From Streptomyces noursei ATCC 11455 (GTDB lineage: Bacteria > Actinomycetota > Actinomycetes > Streptomycetales > Streptomycetaceae), in the NCBI RefSeq assembly GCF_001704275.1, contig NZ_CP011533.1:5332001-5396000 (forward strand): DNA of 64,000 nt, given 5' to 3'. The position numbers and the translations under genes are program-made. Under the pieces are notes generated by a model, which ran no database searches, was not told the origin of the DNA, and was given only the letters and a program-made list of their open reading frames with translations. Positions 7,760 through 15,905 of this stretch are shown piece after piece. Position 1 is the first letter of the stretch. Each line of letters opens with the position of its first letter.

Positions 7760-8407
7760 CTACTTGGTGGGCTTCTTGCCGGTGATGCCGAAGTGCACCA
7801 GCAGTGCCAGGTTGGGCTTGAGCTCGGCCTGCTTGACGCCCCAGCTCTGGAAGCCCTTCTGGTGGCCGGCGACCGCCGCCAGCATCGCGACGATGGAGCC
7901 GGCCATGGCCGCCGCGCTCACGTCCTTGTCGACCTTGTTCTTGGCCTGGAGCTCCTGGATCGACTCCGTAAGGGAGTTGGTGACCGCGTTGAGGATCTTC
8001 ATGCGGAGCTTGTAGAACCGCTTGTCGCCCTCGGCGGCGCCCAGGTCGACGACGCGCAGGATCGCGTCGTGCTTGCGCCAGAAGGAGAGGAAGCCGTCGA
8101 CCAGTTCCTCGGCGGCCTGCCATCCGGACTTGCCCACCCAGGAACGCTCGGCGACCAGATCGGTCAGGCTTGCGCCCTCTTTCGCCATCTCTTCGGCGAT
8201 TTCGAGGACCGCGCCTTCCACATCCGGGAAGTACTGATAGAACGTCGCGGGTGAAGTGCCCGCTTTTCGGGCCACATCGATGACTTTGACGTCCCGATAG
8301 GGGGACGAACTGAGCATTTCACTGAGGCAGTCGAGAAGCTTTTGCCGCGTCGCCTGTCCGCGGCGGCCGGCAACTCTGCCGTCGACGGTTCGAACTTGTC
8401 CTGTCAT
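7760..8407 (-). CDS. TetR-family transcriptional regulator; candidate regulator of the CTGAC-N5-GTCAG regulon
   Basis: A 215-residue regulator. The N-terminal helix-turn-helix reads TRQKLLDCLSEMLSSSPYRDVKVIDVARKAGTSPATFYQYF (roughly residues 20-62), the canonical TetR DNA-binding domain; the rest is a helical ligand-binding/dimer domain. It sits next to the regulon's genes and upstream of afsK. A one-mismatch copy of the operator (8401-8415) overlaps its start codon, consistent with weak autoregulation. TetR proteins of this size often respond to acyl-CoA or other pathway intermediates. The link to the operators is positional inference only; in related genomes a TetR gene also neighbours afsK, so it might serve another role. 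Confidence 0.85.
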   Translation of the reverse strand: MTGQVRTVDGRVAGRRGQATRQKLLDCLSEMLSSSPYRDVKVIDVARKAGTSPATFYQYFPDVEGAVLEIAEEMAKEGASLTDLVAERSWVGKSGWQAAEELVDGFLSFWRKHDAILRVVDLGAAEGDKRFYKLRMKILNAVTNSLTESIQELQAKNKVDKDVSAAAMAGSIVAMLAAVAGHQKGFQSWGVKQAELKPNLALLVHFGITGKKPTK

Positions 8408-8415
8408 GCCGTCAG
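8401..8415. promoter_or_regulatory. Degenerate operator at the TetR start codon
   Basis: CTGTCATGCCGTCAG differs from CTGAC-N5-GTCAG at one base and includes the CAT that is the TetR start codon on the other strand. Possible autoregulatory site, or chance. Confidence 0.35.
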
Positions 8416-9208
8416 CTTACCGAGGGGTGATCGGAGCGCGATTTGGCTGCCTGCAAATGGGGACCGGGGAGTTCGGGCCGTCGGGCGCCCGTTGTCGCCC
8501 TGGTGGCGGGTCGGATCGTGGCCGGAGCCGGGTGCGCGGTCATTGGTCCGATCCAGTGAATGTTGTTATCAACAGCCTGTGGACAACTTTGGTGGACAAC
8601 GGGTGGCGGCGGGGGTCGCGGGCGCCCGTCGGGGACGAGACGGGAATCCGCCCGCCACGCGTGGTGTCCTGGCCGCGAAATGGCCGTGGGCGGCGCAGAA
8701 TTGATCCATTGACGCACGGCGGGCCGCGGGGGAAGGCATGCGTACGGATATGGGCGGGGAAATGGAACGATTTCGGCCACGGCGGACCGGTCGTGGGTCC
8801 GGGTGTCCACCGGGTGTCGACGGGCCGGCGGAGGCCCTGTCGTCGACCCGCGCTCGCGGAATCCGTCCGTCCGGATGGGGCGATGGGCGGCGGAAATTCC
8901 GCGCAGGCTGCTCTTAGACGGCCCGCAACCGGCCGGTAACCCGTCGGCAATCGCCCGTCCCCGGACGTATCGACGCACGTCAGGGCGGGGTGGAATACGC
9001 CGGGTAATGGCCTTGTTGCGTATCGCAGGGGGTGAGTCGTGACACGGCCGACAGGCCCCGGGTTCGCAACCGCCGGCCCGGCCAGGAAGAATCAGGGTGC
9101 GTACGGCCGTTTCGGCCAGGCGGTGAGACGCTGCCCGGGGCAGTGGCTCTCGGCGGCTCGTGGCTATTGAGAGTCTCGTTTTATGCCCCACGGGGAGGTG
9201 GCAGGCAA
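8408..9208. other. 800-bp non-coding region upstream of afsK
   Basis: No convincing gene. It contains the tetR promoter (minus), the afsK promoter (plus) and two DnaA-box-like nonamers at 8578-8599. The rest is GC-rich with no strong hairpin that I can see. Confidence 0.5.
8578..8599. promoter_or_regulatory. Pair of DnaA-box-like nonamers
   Basis: TGTGGACAA (8578-8586) is the exact reverse complement of the Streptomyces DnaA box TTGTCCACA; GGTGGACAA (8591-8599) matches 8 of 9. A single exact TGTGGATAA (the TTATCCACA form) occurs upstream of the LLM gene at 36927-36935 and upstream of recQ at 63114-63122. Confidence 0.45.
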
Positions 9209-11728
9209 GTGGTGGAGCAGCTGACGCAGCACGATCCCCGGCGGATCGGCCCGTTCGAGGTGCTCGGCCGTCTCGGGGCCGGCGGCATGGGCCTGGTCTA
9301 TCTGGCGCGGTCGGCGTCCGGCCGGCGCGTGGCGATCAAGACGGTCCGTTCCGAACTCGCCGAGGACCAGCTGTTCCGGGTCCGGTTCACCCGCGAGGTA
9401 GAGGCGGCCCGCGCGGTCAGCGGCTTCTACACCGCGGCCGTGGTCGACGCCGACCCGAGGGCCGCGGTGCCCTGGCTGGCGACGGCGTACGTCCCCGCGC
9501 CCTCCCTGGAGGAGATAGTCAATGAGTGCGGTCCGCTGCCGGTCCAGGCGGTGCGCTGGCTGGCCGCCGGGATCGCCGAGGCGCTGCAGTCCATCCACGG
9601 CGCCGGGCTCGTCCACCGCGACCTGAAGCCGTCGAACGTCCTGGTGGTCGAGGACGGCCCCCGGGTGATCGACTTCGGCATCGCCTCCGGGGTGTCCAAC
9701 ACCCGGCTGACGATGACCAACGTGGCGGTCGGCACCCCGGCCTACATGTCGCCGGAGCAGGCCCGCGACTCCCGCAGCGTCACCGGCGCCAGCGACATCT
9801 TCTCGCTCGGCTCCACCCTGGTCTTCGCCGCCACCGGGCACGCGCCGTTCCACGGTGCCAACCCCGTCGAGACGGTCTTCATGCTGCTCCGGGAGGGCCC
9901 CGACCTGGCCGGGCTGCCGGACGACCTCCGGCCGCTGATGGATTCCTGTATGCAGATGGAGGCGGCCCACCGGCCGTCCCCGGCCGACCTGCAGTCCCAG
10001 TTGGCGCCGCACCTGTTCAGCTCCGGCAGCGACGACAGCGGCACGGCCTCGGCCTGGCTGCCGCCCGGTGCCGTGGCGCTCATCGAGCGGCGGCGCGGCG
10101 GCGGCCGGGGCGCCGTCGCCCAGAGCACCCCGAGGCCGGCCGCCGCGCCCCGCGACGCCGGCCGTCAGGAACCCGTGGCCGCGCCGCCGATGCCGCAGGC
10201 CCCGCCGCAGCCCGTGCCGCAGCGGGCTGAGAGCGGCCGGCCGGCCGCCGAGGGCTGGCCCGGCCGGATCGGCGCCGGCCCCGGTGCGCACCGCGCCGAC
10301 CCGCGCGGCGCCCCGGCCCCGGTGGCCGCCGCCGCCCCGCCGTCCGCTCCGCCGGCTCCCGAGGGCGCCGGCGGTCCCGTGCGGCTCGGTGGTTCGCACG
10401 CCCCGATAGGGCCCGGGCCGCGCGCCGCCGACGCCCCCCAGCAGCGCGCCGCGGCCGCCGCGACGAACTGGGTCCGGCCGCCGGCCGGCGCCCCGGCGGC
10501 CGGTGTGCCGCAGCAGGGCGCGCCCACCGGCAGCGGCCAGGGCGAGGCCGCACCGGCCGCCCCGGTCGCCCCGGTGGAGGCCCCGTCCGCCGACCCGGGC
10601 CGTTGGCGCCCCTGGCGGTTCCGGATGTCGAACGACGTCTGGGGCACCCCGGTGGTCTCCGGCGAGCTGCTCTACGTCACGTCGTTCGAGGTGCACGCCC
10701 TCGATGTGGCCAGCGGGCGGCGGAAGTTCAAGACCCGCGACGTCGCCTGGGCGATGGCGGTCGCCGACGGCCGGATCCACGCCTCCGACGGGCCCACCCT
10801 CTACGCACTGGACGCCGACGACGGCAGCGAGCGCTGGCGGTTGAGCAGCGAGGGCTGGGTCTATGCGCTGACCGCCGACCGCGGCACCGTCGTCACCAGC
10901 ACCCGGGGCGGCGGCGTCCAGGCACGGGACGCCACCACCGGCGAGCTGCTGTGGGACCTCACCGGCGCCCAGACCGACTTCGAGAACCCCGACGCGGCGC
11001 CCGTGCAGCAGGACGGCACGGTCTACGTCTGGGCCGAGGCCCGGCTGAAGGCGCTGGACGCGCGCACCGGCGCCGAGCGTTGGTCGTACCCGGTGGGCGA
11101 CGCGGCGTCCTGCGGCGGTGTCCCGGTCCGGCTGCTGCCCGCGCCGGACGGCGTGGTGTACGTGGTCGCCGGCACCCGGGTGCTGGCGCTGGACGCCGCC
11201 CGCGGCGACGTGCGCTGGCACTTCGAGGCGCCCGCGGCCTTCCTGAGCCCGCCCGCCTTCGCGCCCGGCCCCGCGGTCACCGGCGGCGGCCTCTACCTCG
11301 CCGACTACCTCGGCACGGTCTACGCCCTCGACGCGGCGGACGGCCGGGACCGCTGGCGGATCGCCACCGAGGCCCGCCAGTCCTCCGAGCCGGTGCTGGT
11401 CGCGCACGGCGCGGTCCATCTGGGCAGCGGCAAGGCGCTCTACACCCTCGACGCGGTCACCGGCACCCCGCGCTGGCGCTTCCAGGCGGGCGCCGAGGTC
11501 GTGGGCTCCCCGGTCGTCGCCGAGGGGCGGGTGCACTTCGGGTCGGCCGACCACTGCCTGTACACCCTCGACGCGATGGGCGGTCAGCTGCGCTGGAAGC
11601 TGGCCACCGGCGGGGAGATCACCGGTTCGCCGGTGGCGGTCGGCGGCGTGGTCTACGCCTGCAGCAAGGACCGCTGCGTGTACGCGCTGGACGCCGCCAA
11701 GGGGACGGGCCTGGCCCGGCGCCCGTAG
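9209..11728 (+). CDS. afsK: Serine/threonine protein kinase AfsK
   Basis: An 839-residue kinase known in S. coelicolor to phosphorylate AfsR and so control secondary metabolism. The N-terminus reads [20 protein letters not shown] (Gly-loop), VAIK (Lys), HRDLKPSN (catalytic loop, near residue 140), IDFGIA and [12 protein letters not shown] long Pro/Ala/Gly linker follows (about residues 290-460), then a C-terminal PQQ-type β-propeller with repeated [18 protein letters not shown] blades. The start GTG 9209 (or the next GTG, 9212) follows GGGGAGG; an in-frame GTG at 9032 is less likely. No transmembrane segment seen. Unlike the compact S. coelicolor arrangement, afsS and afsR here lie about 10 kb away, separated by catabolic genes. 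Confidence 0.93.
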   Translation: MVEQLTQHDPRRIGPFEVLGRLGAGGMGLVYLARSASGRRVAIKTVRSELAEDQLFRVRFTREVEAARAVSGFYTAAVVDADPRAAVPWLATAYVPAPSLEEIVNECGPLPVQAVRWLAAGIAEALQSIHGAGLVHRDLKPSNVLVVEDGPRVIDFGIASGVSNTRLTMTNVAVGTPAYMSPEQARDSRSVTGASDIFSLGSTLVFAATGHAPFHGANPVETVFMLLREGPDLAGLPDDLRPLMDSCMQMEAAHRPSPADLQSQLAPHLFSSGSDDSGTASAWLPPGAVALIERRRGGGRGAVAQSTPRPAAAPRDAGRQEPVAAPPMPQAPPQPVPQRAESGRPAAEGWPGRIGAGPGAHRADPRGAPAPVAAAAPPSAPPAPEGAGGPVRLGGSHAPIGPGPRAADAPQQRAAAAATNWVRPPAGAPAAGVPQQGAPTGSGQGEAAPAAPVAPVEAPSADPGRWRPWRFRMSNDVWGTPVVSGELLYVTSFEVHALDVASGRRKFKTRDVAWAMAVADGRIHASDGPTLYALDADDGSERWRLSSEGWVYALTADRGTVVTSTRGGGVQARDATTGELLWDLTGAQTDFENPDAAPVQQDGTVYVWAEARLKALDARTGAERWSYPVGDAASCGGVPVRLLPAPDGVVYVVAGTRVLALDAARGDVRWHFEAPAAFLSPPAFAPGPAVTGGGLYLADYLGTVYALDAADGRDRWRIATEARQSSEPVLVAHGAVHLGSGKALYTLDAVTGTPRWRFQAGAEVVGSPVVAEGRVHFGSADHCLYTLDAMGGQLRWKLATGGEITGSPVAVGGVVYACSKDRCVYALDAAKGTGLARRP

Positions 11729-11747
11729 GCCGGGCCGTCGGACGACT

Positions 11748-12482
11748 CTAGGGCCGGCCCGGTCCGGTCGGCCCGTGGTCGTTCGGCGGCGGTTGCGGTC
11801 CGCCCGGCCAGGTCGGGCGGTCGTCCTCGCCGTGCTCCGGGCCCGGCTGCGGCTGGTCCCGGCCCCACTCCACGGGCGGCGTCGGCCTGTGCGGCCCGGT
11901 CGGGCCGGGGGCGCCGGGCGCGGGTCCGTACGGTTCCGGGTGCCGCTCCTGGGTGGGCGGGGGGCCCGGGTCCCAGGGGGCGGGCGGCGGCCGGTGCGGG
12001 GTGTACGAGGACGGGTGCCCGTCGTCGTACGCGTCGCGGTACTCGTCGTATTCGTCCTCGTGCGCGGGGACCCGGCGGGTGCGCCCGCGCATCACCAGGG
12101 CGCCCAGGATCAGCAGGGCGCCGCCGCCCAGGGCGTTGGCGACGCCGACGCCCAGCCCGTGCGTGCCGGCGGTGAGTTCGCCCGCGTGCTGGCCCTGGCG
12201 GACCATCCACAGGACGGTGAAGCCCAGGACCACCAGCCCGGCGAGGGTGACGAGCAGGCGGGAGCGCAGCGCCACGCCGACCAGCGTCAGCAGCCCGGCG
12301 AAGACCATCGGCAGCACCAGGGAGCCGAAGAGCGTGGCGCCGTTGTCCGTGAGGCCGTTGAAGAGGTCCTCGATCCGGACGTCGCTGCCGTGACGGCCGT
12401 CGTACCAGGGACGGAAGGGGCTCCAGACGGCGGCCGTCGCTCCGACGAGGGCGATCAGGGAGCCGAGAACGTTGCGCACCAC
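11748..12482 (-). CDS. Small multi-pass membrane protein with Pro-rich tail
   Basis: A 244-residue protein of unknown function. About four hydrophobic helices fill the first 130 residues (NVLGSLIALVGATAAVW; LVLPMVFAGLLTLVGVAL; LLVTLAGLVVLGFTVLWMV; ANALGGGALLILGALVM). A cytoplasmic tail of about 110 residues follows, very rich in Pro, Gly, Glu and Tyr (EDEYDEYRDAYDDG), likely disordered. It starts at GTG 12482 and converges on afsK. No enzymatic motif. Confidence 0.75.
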   Translation of the reverse strand: MVRNVLGSLIALVGATAAVWSPFRPWYDGRHGSDVRIEDLFNGLTDNGATLFGSLVLPMVFAGLLTLVGVALRSRLLVTLAGLVVLGFTVLWMVRQGQHAGELTAGTHGLGVGVANALGGGALLILGALVMRGRTRRVPAHEDEYDEYRDAYDDGHPSSYTPHRPPPAPWDPGPPPTQERHPEPYGPAPGAPGPTGPHRPTPPVEWGRDQPQPGPEHGEDDRPTWPGGPQPPPNDHGPTGPGRP

Positions 12483-12692
12483 CGGCGTCGCCTCGCTTCG
12501 ACTCGTCCTGTCGGCCTCGTGACCGACGCTACGCCTGCCCGTCTGCCCCCGCTAGACAAGCTCGGCCGGATGCGGCCCGACTCCGCCGAGGGCCCCGTAC
12601 GGACCGTCCCCGGCCCTTGCTAGGGTGCCGTGCACGCGTCAACCCTGGGGGTGGCGCGTCTAGGACGCAGCAACGGGGGATGGTCGAAGGAC

Positions 12693-13265
12693 ATGGAGCA
12701 GCGCACGCGCACGGGCAGGCCCGCCGGAGGCACCGGGGACCGCGTCCGGAAGGGGATCAGGGCGGGCGTCGCGACCGGGCTGGCGGCGGTCTCGCTCGCC
12801 GCGCTCGCCGGCTGCGCGTTCGGCCGGCCCAAGATCAATGTGCCGCCGCCGGACTGGGCGACGGCGTCGCCCTCCGCCAGTTACGACCCGTACCACCCGA
12901 CGCCGTCGTACACGCCCAGCTACGACACCTACTCGCCGTCCCCGACGCAGGAGACCTACAACCCCGACGGGCGGTCCGACGTCCGGGGCAGCGGCTGCGA
13001 CTTCTCCTCCTCGCTGCGCCAGTTCACCTACACGGTCTCCATCACCAACCCGTCGACGACCAGCACGTTCTCCTACGACATGCGCATCGACTGGATGAAG
13101 GACAAGCCGGCCGACGGCTCCACCTACGGGGAGCACCAGCGCAGCGTCGTGGTGGCGCCCGGCGCCACCGAGACCTACACCGCCAAGTACACGCTGAACC
13201 AGTCCTCCTGGCAGGCGTTCTGGTACACCTGCCAGATCACCCGGGCCACCAAGTCCAAGATGTGA
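12693..13265 (+). CDS. Secreted lipoprotein, unknown function
   Basis: A 190-residue protein with an Arg-rich n-region, hydrophobic VATGLAAVSLAALAGC with the lipobox LAGC (Cys near residue 41), a Pro/Ser/Thr/Tyr-rich linker and a β-rich C-terminal domain (FTYTVSITNPSTTSTFSYDMR) containing two cysteines that could form a disulphide. Likely anchored to the outer face of the membrane. The start ATG 12693 follows GGGGGA at 12 bp; an in-frame ATG at 12630 is an alternative. It converges on the enoyl-CoA hydratase operon. Confidence 0.72.
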   Translation: MEQRTRTGRPAGGTGDRVRKGIRAGVATGLAAVSLAALAGCAFGRPKINVPPPDWATASPSASYDPYHPTPSYTPSYDTYSPSPTQETYNPDGRSDVRGSGCDFSSSLRQFTYTVSITNPSTTSTFSYDMRIDWMKDKPADGSTYGEHQRSVVVAPGATETYTAKYTLNQSSWQAFWYTCQITRATKSKM

Positions 13266-13301
13266 CCCGGGCCCGGCGGTGCCGCGCCCGGTGGGCGGCG
13301 G

Positions 13302-14090
13302 TCACCTGACGGGCGGCGGGGCGGCCCCGGTGCCCCGGGGGCGGGTGGTGAACAGCGCGGCCTGGCGGTCCGGCGGCAGGTTGCCGAGCGAGATCAGCTG
13401 CGGGGCGTGCGCCAGCGCCTGCGCCCGGGTCGCCTCCTTGGCGGCCCACAGGGCGCGGACGGTGCCCTGGACGGCCTCGGTGGGCTGCGCGGCCAGGACC
13501 GCGGCGCGGCGCACCGCGGTCTCGGCCGCGGCGCCGGGCGGGGTCAGCTCGGAGACCAGTCCGATGTCGTGGGCGCGCCGGGCGCCGAGCCGCTCCGCGG
13601 TGCCCATCAGGGCGAGCCGGGCGATCTCCCCGTAGGGCATCCGCTGGGCCATGAGGATGGACTCGTAGGCGCTGACCATCCCGTAGGTGGTGTGCGGGTC
13701 GAAGAAGGTGGCGTCGTCGGCGGCGATGATGAACTCCGCCTCGCCCAGCAGGTAGAAGGCGCCGCCGCAGGCCATCCCCTCGACCGCGGCGAGCACCGGT
13801 TTCCACAGGTCGTTGGCCTTCGGGCCGATCCGGAGCAGCGGGTCGTCGAGGGAGTACGGGGAGGACGGCTGGGGCACGTCGGCCGAGCGGTCGAGGCCGG
13901 TGCAGAAGGCGCGACCGCCGGCGCCGGTGAGCACCGCCGCCCGCACGGTGTCGTCGAAGCGGAACTCCCGCCACAGGCCGGCAAGTTCGGCGGCGGTGGC
14001 CAGGTCGAGGGCGTTGTGGCGGTCGGGGCGGTCCAGGGTGACCAGGGCGACCCCGTCGTCGGTCTCGGTGCGGACCCCGGGGGACGTCAC
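13302..14090 (-). CDS. Enoyl-CoA hydratase/isomerase family protein
   Basis: A 262-residue crotonase-fold protein. Visible family motifs: ALVTLDRPDRHNALD at the N-terminus; AAVLTGAGGRAFCTGLDRSAD (oxyanion hole); and AAVEGMACGGAFYLLGEAEFIIAADDATFFDPHTTYGMV (second oxyanion-hole region and catalytic acid area). It hydrates an enoyl-CoA or opens a ring in related pathways. It is last in a three-gene minus-strand operon: thiolase, DUF35, hydratase. Its GTG start overlaps the DUF35 stop by four bases (GTGA), implying translational coupling. The operon is headed by operator 6. Confidence 0.87.
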   Translation of the reverse strand: MTSPGVRTETDDGVALVTLDRPDRHNALDLATAAELAGLWREFRFDDTVRAAVLTGAGGRAFCTGLDRSADVPQPSSPYSLDDPLLRIGPKANDLWKPVLAAVEGMACGGAFYLLGEAEFIIAADDATFFDPHTTYGMVSAYESILMAQRMPYGEIARLALMGTAERLGARRAHDIGLVSELTPPGAAAETAVRRAAVLAAQPTEAVQGTVRALWAAKEATRAQALAHAPQLISLGNLPPDRQAALFTTRPRGTGAAPPPVR

Positions 14091-14635
14091 GGCCGCTCCA
14101 GGACCCAGCGGGGGACGGTCGGCCCGCCGGGCAGGGCGTGGAAGACCGCCTTCACCGGGGCGCCGATGCGCAGCCGGGCCGGGTCCACGGAGTTCAGGGC
14201 GGCGTCGGGGGCGGCGACGAGGTTGCCGACCAGCCGGATCCGCGGGGCCTCGGTGAGCTCCACGATGATCGCGTTGTAGGGGGCCTGGGCGGCGTAGGCG
14301 GGCAGCAGCGGCGGGTGCGGCAGGACGTAGGACCAGATCCGGCCGCGGCCGCTCATCCGCTGCCAGTGGGCGGCGAACGACTGGCAGTGCGGGCAGCAGG
14401 GGCGGGGCGGGAAGCGCGGTTCGTCGCAGTCGGAGCAGGTCTGCACGCGGAGTTCGCCGCGGGCCGCGTACTCCCAGAACGGGGCCCCGTCGTCGTCGGG
14501 GACGGGCAGCAGCAGGTCGGCGCTGGGGTCGGGGGGAGTGTCGGTGGCGGGTGGCAGGCTTGTGTTCATGGCATCACGGACGGTCATGGATTCGGTCCCG
14601 GCGGTGGTTCCGCGCGGGGAGCGCTCTGCGCGCAT
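14087..14635 (-). CDS. Zn-ribbon OB-fold protein, DUF35 family
   Basis: A DUF35 protein of up to 182 residues. The zinc ribbon is C-x2-C … C-x2-C (VQTCSDCDEPRFPPRPCCPHC), followed by an OB-fold (GRIWSYVLPHPPLLPAYAAQAPYNAIIVEL). Directly downstream of a thiolase-like gene, the classical Ltp-DUF35 pairing, in which the DUF35 protein is required for the thiolase-fold partner's retro-aldol or thiolytic activity. Start uncertain: ATG 14635 has GAGGAG 10 bp upstream, inside the thiolase stop region; ATG 14587 or 14572 would remove a poorly conserved leader. Confidence 0.83.
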   Translation of the reverse strand: MRAERSPRGTTAGTESMTVRDAMNTSLPPATDTPPDPSADLLLPVPDDDGAPFWEYAARGELRVQTCSDCDEPRFPPRPCCPHCQSFAAHWQRMSGRGRIWSYVLPHPPLLPAYAAQAPYNAIIVELTEAPRIRLVGNLVAAPDAALNSVDPARLRIGAPVKAVFHALPGGPTVPRWVLERP

Positions 14636-14641
14636 CGCGTA

Positions 14642-15793
14642 TCAACTCCTCAGCAGCAGTGCGGAGGTGGGCACGCCCTCGCCCGCGGTGACGAGGCAGG
14701 TGGCGGCGTCCGGGACCTGTGCGGTGCTGGTGCCGCGCAGCTGCCGGACGCCTTCGGTGATGAGGTTGAAGCCGTGCACATACGCCTCGGAGAGGCCGCC
14801 GCCACCGGTGTTGAGGGGCAGTCGGCCGCCGATCTCCAGGGCGCCGCCCTCGGTGAAGGCCGCGCCCTCGCCGCGTCCGCAGAAGCCGTAGCCCTCCAGG
14901 GAGAGCGGTATCAGCGGGGTGAAGGCGTCGTAGATCTGCGCCACGTCGATGTCCTGCGGGCCCAGGTCGGCGCCCTTCCAGAGGTGGCGGGCGGCGGTCC
15001 AGGCCGGGCCGGTGAGCGGGTCGTCGTTCCAGTAGTTGACCATGCCGTGGTGCTGGGCGGGCAGGCCCTGCGCGGCGGCGTGGACGTAGACGGGGCGCCG
15101 GCGGCAGTCGCGGGCGCGCCCGGCTGCGACCACGACGCAGGCCAGTGCGCCGTCGGTCTCCAGGCAGTTGTCGAAGAGGCAGAGCGGTTCGCTGATCCAG
15201 CGGGCGGTCATGTACATCTCGCGGGTCAGCGGGCGGTCGTACATCATCGCGGCCGGGTTCTGGTTGGCGCGGTTGCGGCAGGCGAGGGCGACGTTGAAGA
15301 AGTGGTCGCGGGTGGCGCCGTACTCGTGCATGTAGCGCCGGGCCAGCATGCCGATCTCGTCGGCGGGGCGGAGCAGGCCGAAGGGCCGGGTCCACTGTGC
15401 CGGGGTGGGCAGTTGGACGCGGGTGTTGGTCCACGGCCGTGGTCCGGAGCCGCGCTTGCGGGACCGCCAGGCGACGCCGACGCTCGCCTGCCCGGTGGCG
15501 ATCGCGGCGGCCAGGTGTGCCACCGTCGCGCAGGAACCGCCGCCGCCGTAGCCGACCTTGGAGAAGTGCGTGACGTCCCCGGCGCCGATGGACTTGGCGA
15601 TCTCGACCTCGTCGGTCTCCTCCATCGTGTACGAGGCGAAGGCGTCCACCTCGGAGGGGGCGATGCCGGCGTCGTCCAGGGCCGCGACGATCGCCCGGCA
15701 CGCCAAGCGCTTCTCGGATTCCGGAAGGCGTTTGGCAAAGGAGGTCTGTCCGATGCCGACGATCGCCGTAGCGTCCTTGAGGGTCGCCCCCAT
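14642..15793 (-). CDS. Thiolase-like lipid-transfer protein (Ltp family)
   Basis: A 383-residue thiolase-fold protein, second of its kind in the window. Motifs: TAIVGIGQTSFAKRL at the N-terminus; KVGYGGGGSCATVAHLAAAIATG with a Cys at the family's active-site region; IYDAFTPLIPLSLEGYGFCGRGEGAAF; and LPLNTGGGGLSEAYVHGFN. The start ATG 15793 is preceded by GGAGG at 5 bp; a GTG six bases earlier is possible. It heads the operon with DUF35 and enoyl-CoA hydratase, and is divergent from an acyl-CoA ligase with one operator between them. Confidence 0.85.
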   Translation of the reverse strand: MGATLKDATAIVGIGQTSFAKRLPESEKRLACRAIVAALDDAGIAPSEVDAFASYTMEETDEVEIAKSIGAGDVTHFSKVGYGGGGSCATVAHLAAAIATGQASVGVAWRSRKRGSGPRPWTNTRVQLPTPAQWTRPFGLLRPADEIGMLARRYMHEYGATRDHFFNVALACRNRANQNPAAMMYDRPLTREMYMTARWISEPLCLFDNCLETDGALACVVVAAGRARDCRRRPVYVHAAAQGLPAQHHGMVNYWNDDPLTGPAWTAARHLWKGADLGPQDIDVAQIYDAFTPLIPLSLEGYGFCGRGEGAAFTEGGALEIGGRLPLNTGGGGLSEAYVHGFNLITEGVRQLRGTSTAQVPDAATCLVTAGEGVPTSALLLRS

Positions 15794-15847
15794 CGCCACC
15801 TCCGTGGTCGGTCGTCACTGCTGACAGCGGAGGAGGGTACCGCTAAT

Positions 15848-15862
15848 CTGACGGACAGTCAG
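15848..15862. promoter_or_regulatory. Palindromic operator site 6
   Basis: CTGACGGACAGTCAG, exact consensus, placed centrally in the 112-bp divergent region between the thiolase (54 bp away) and the acyl-CoA ligase (43 bp away). One site could control both directions. Confidence 0.82.
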
Positions 15863-15905
15863 CTAGTGCGGAGCGGGGTATTTGCCAGGAGCGGGAGGCA
15901 GTGCG

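Noticed and set aside
8570..8600. Replication origin
   Set aside because: Only two DnaA-box-like sites and no dnaA/dnaN genes; far too few for oriC.
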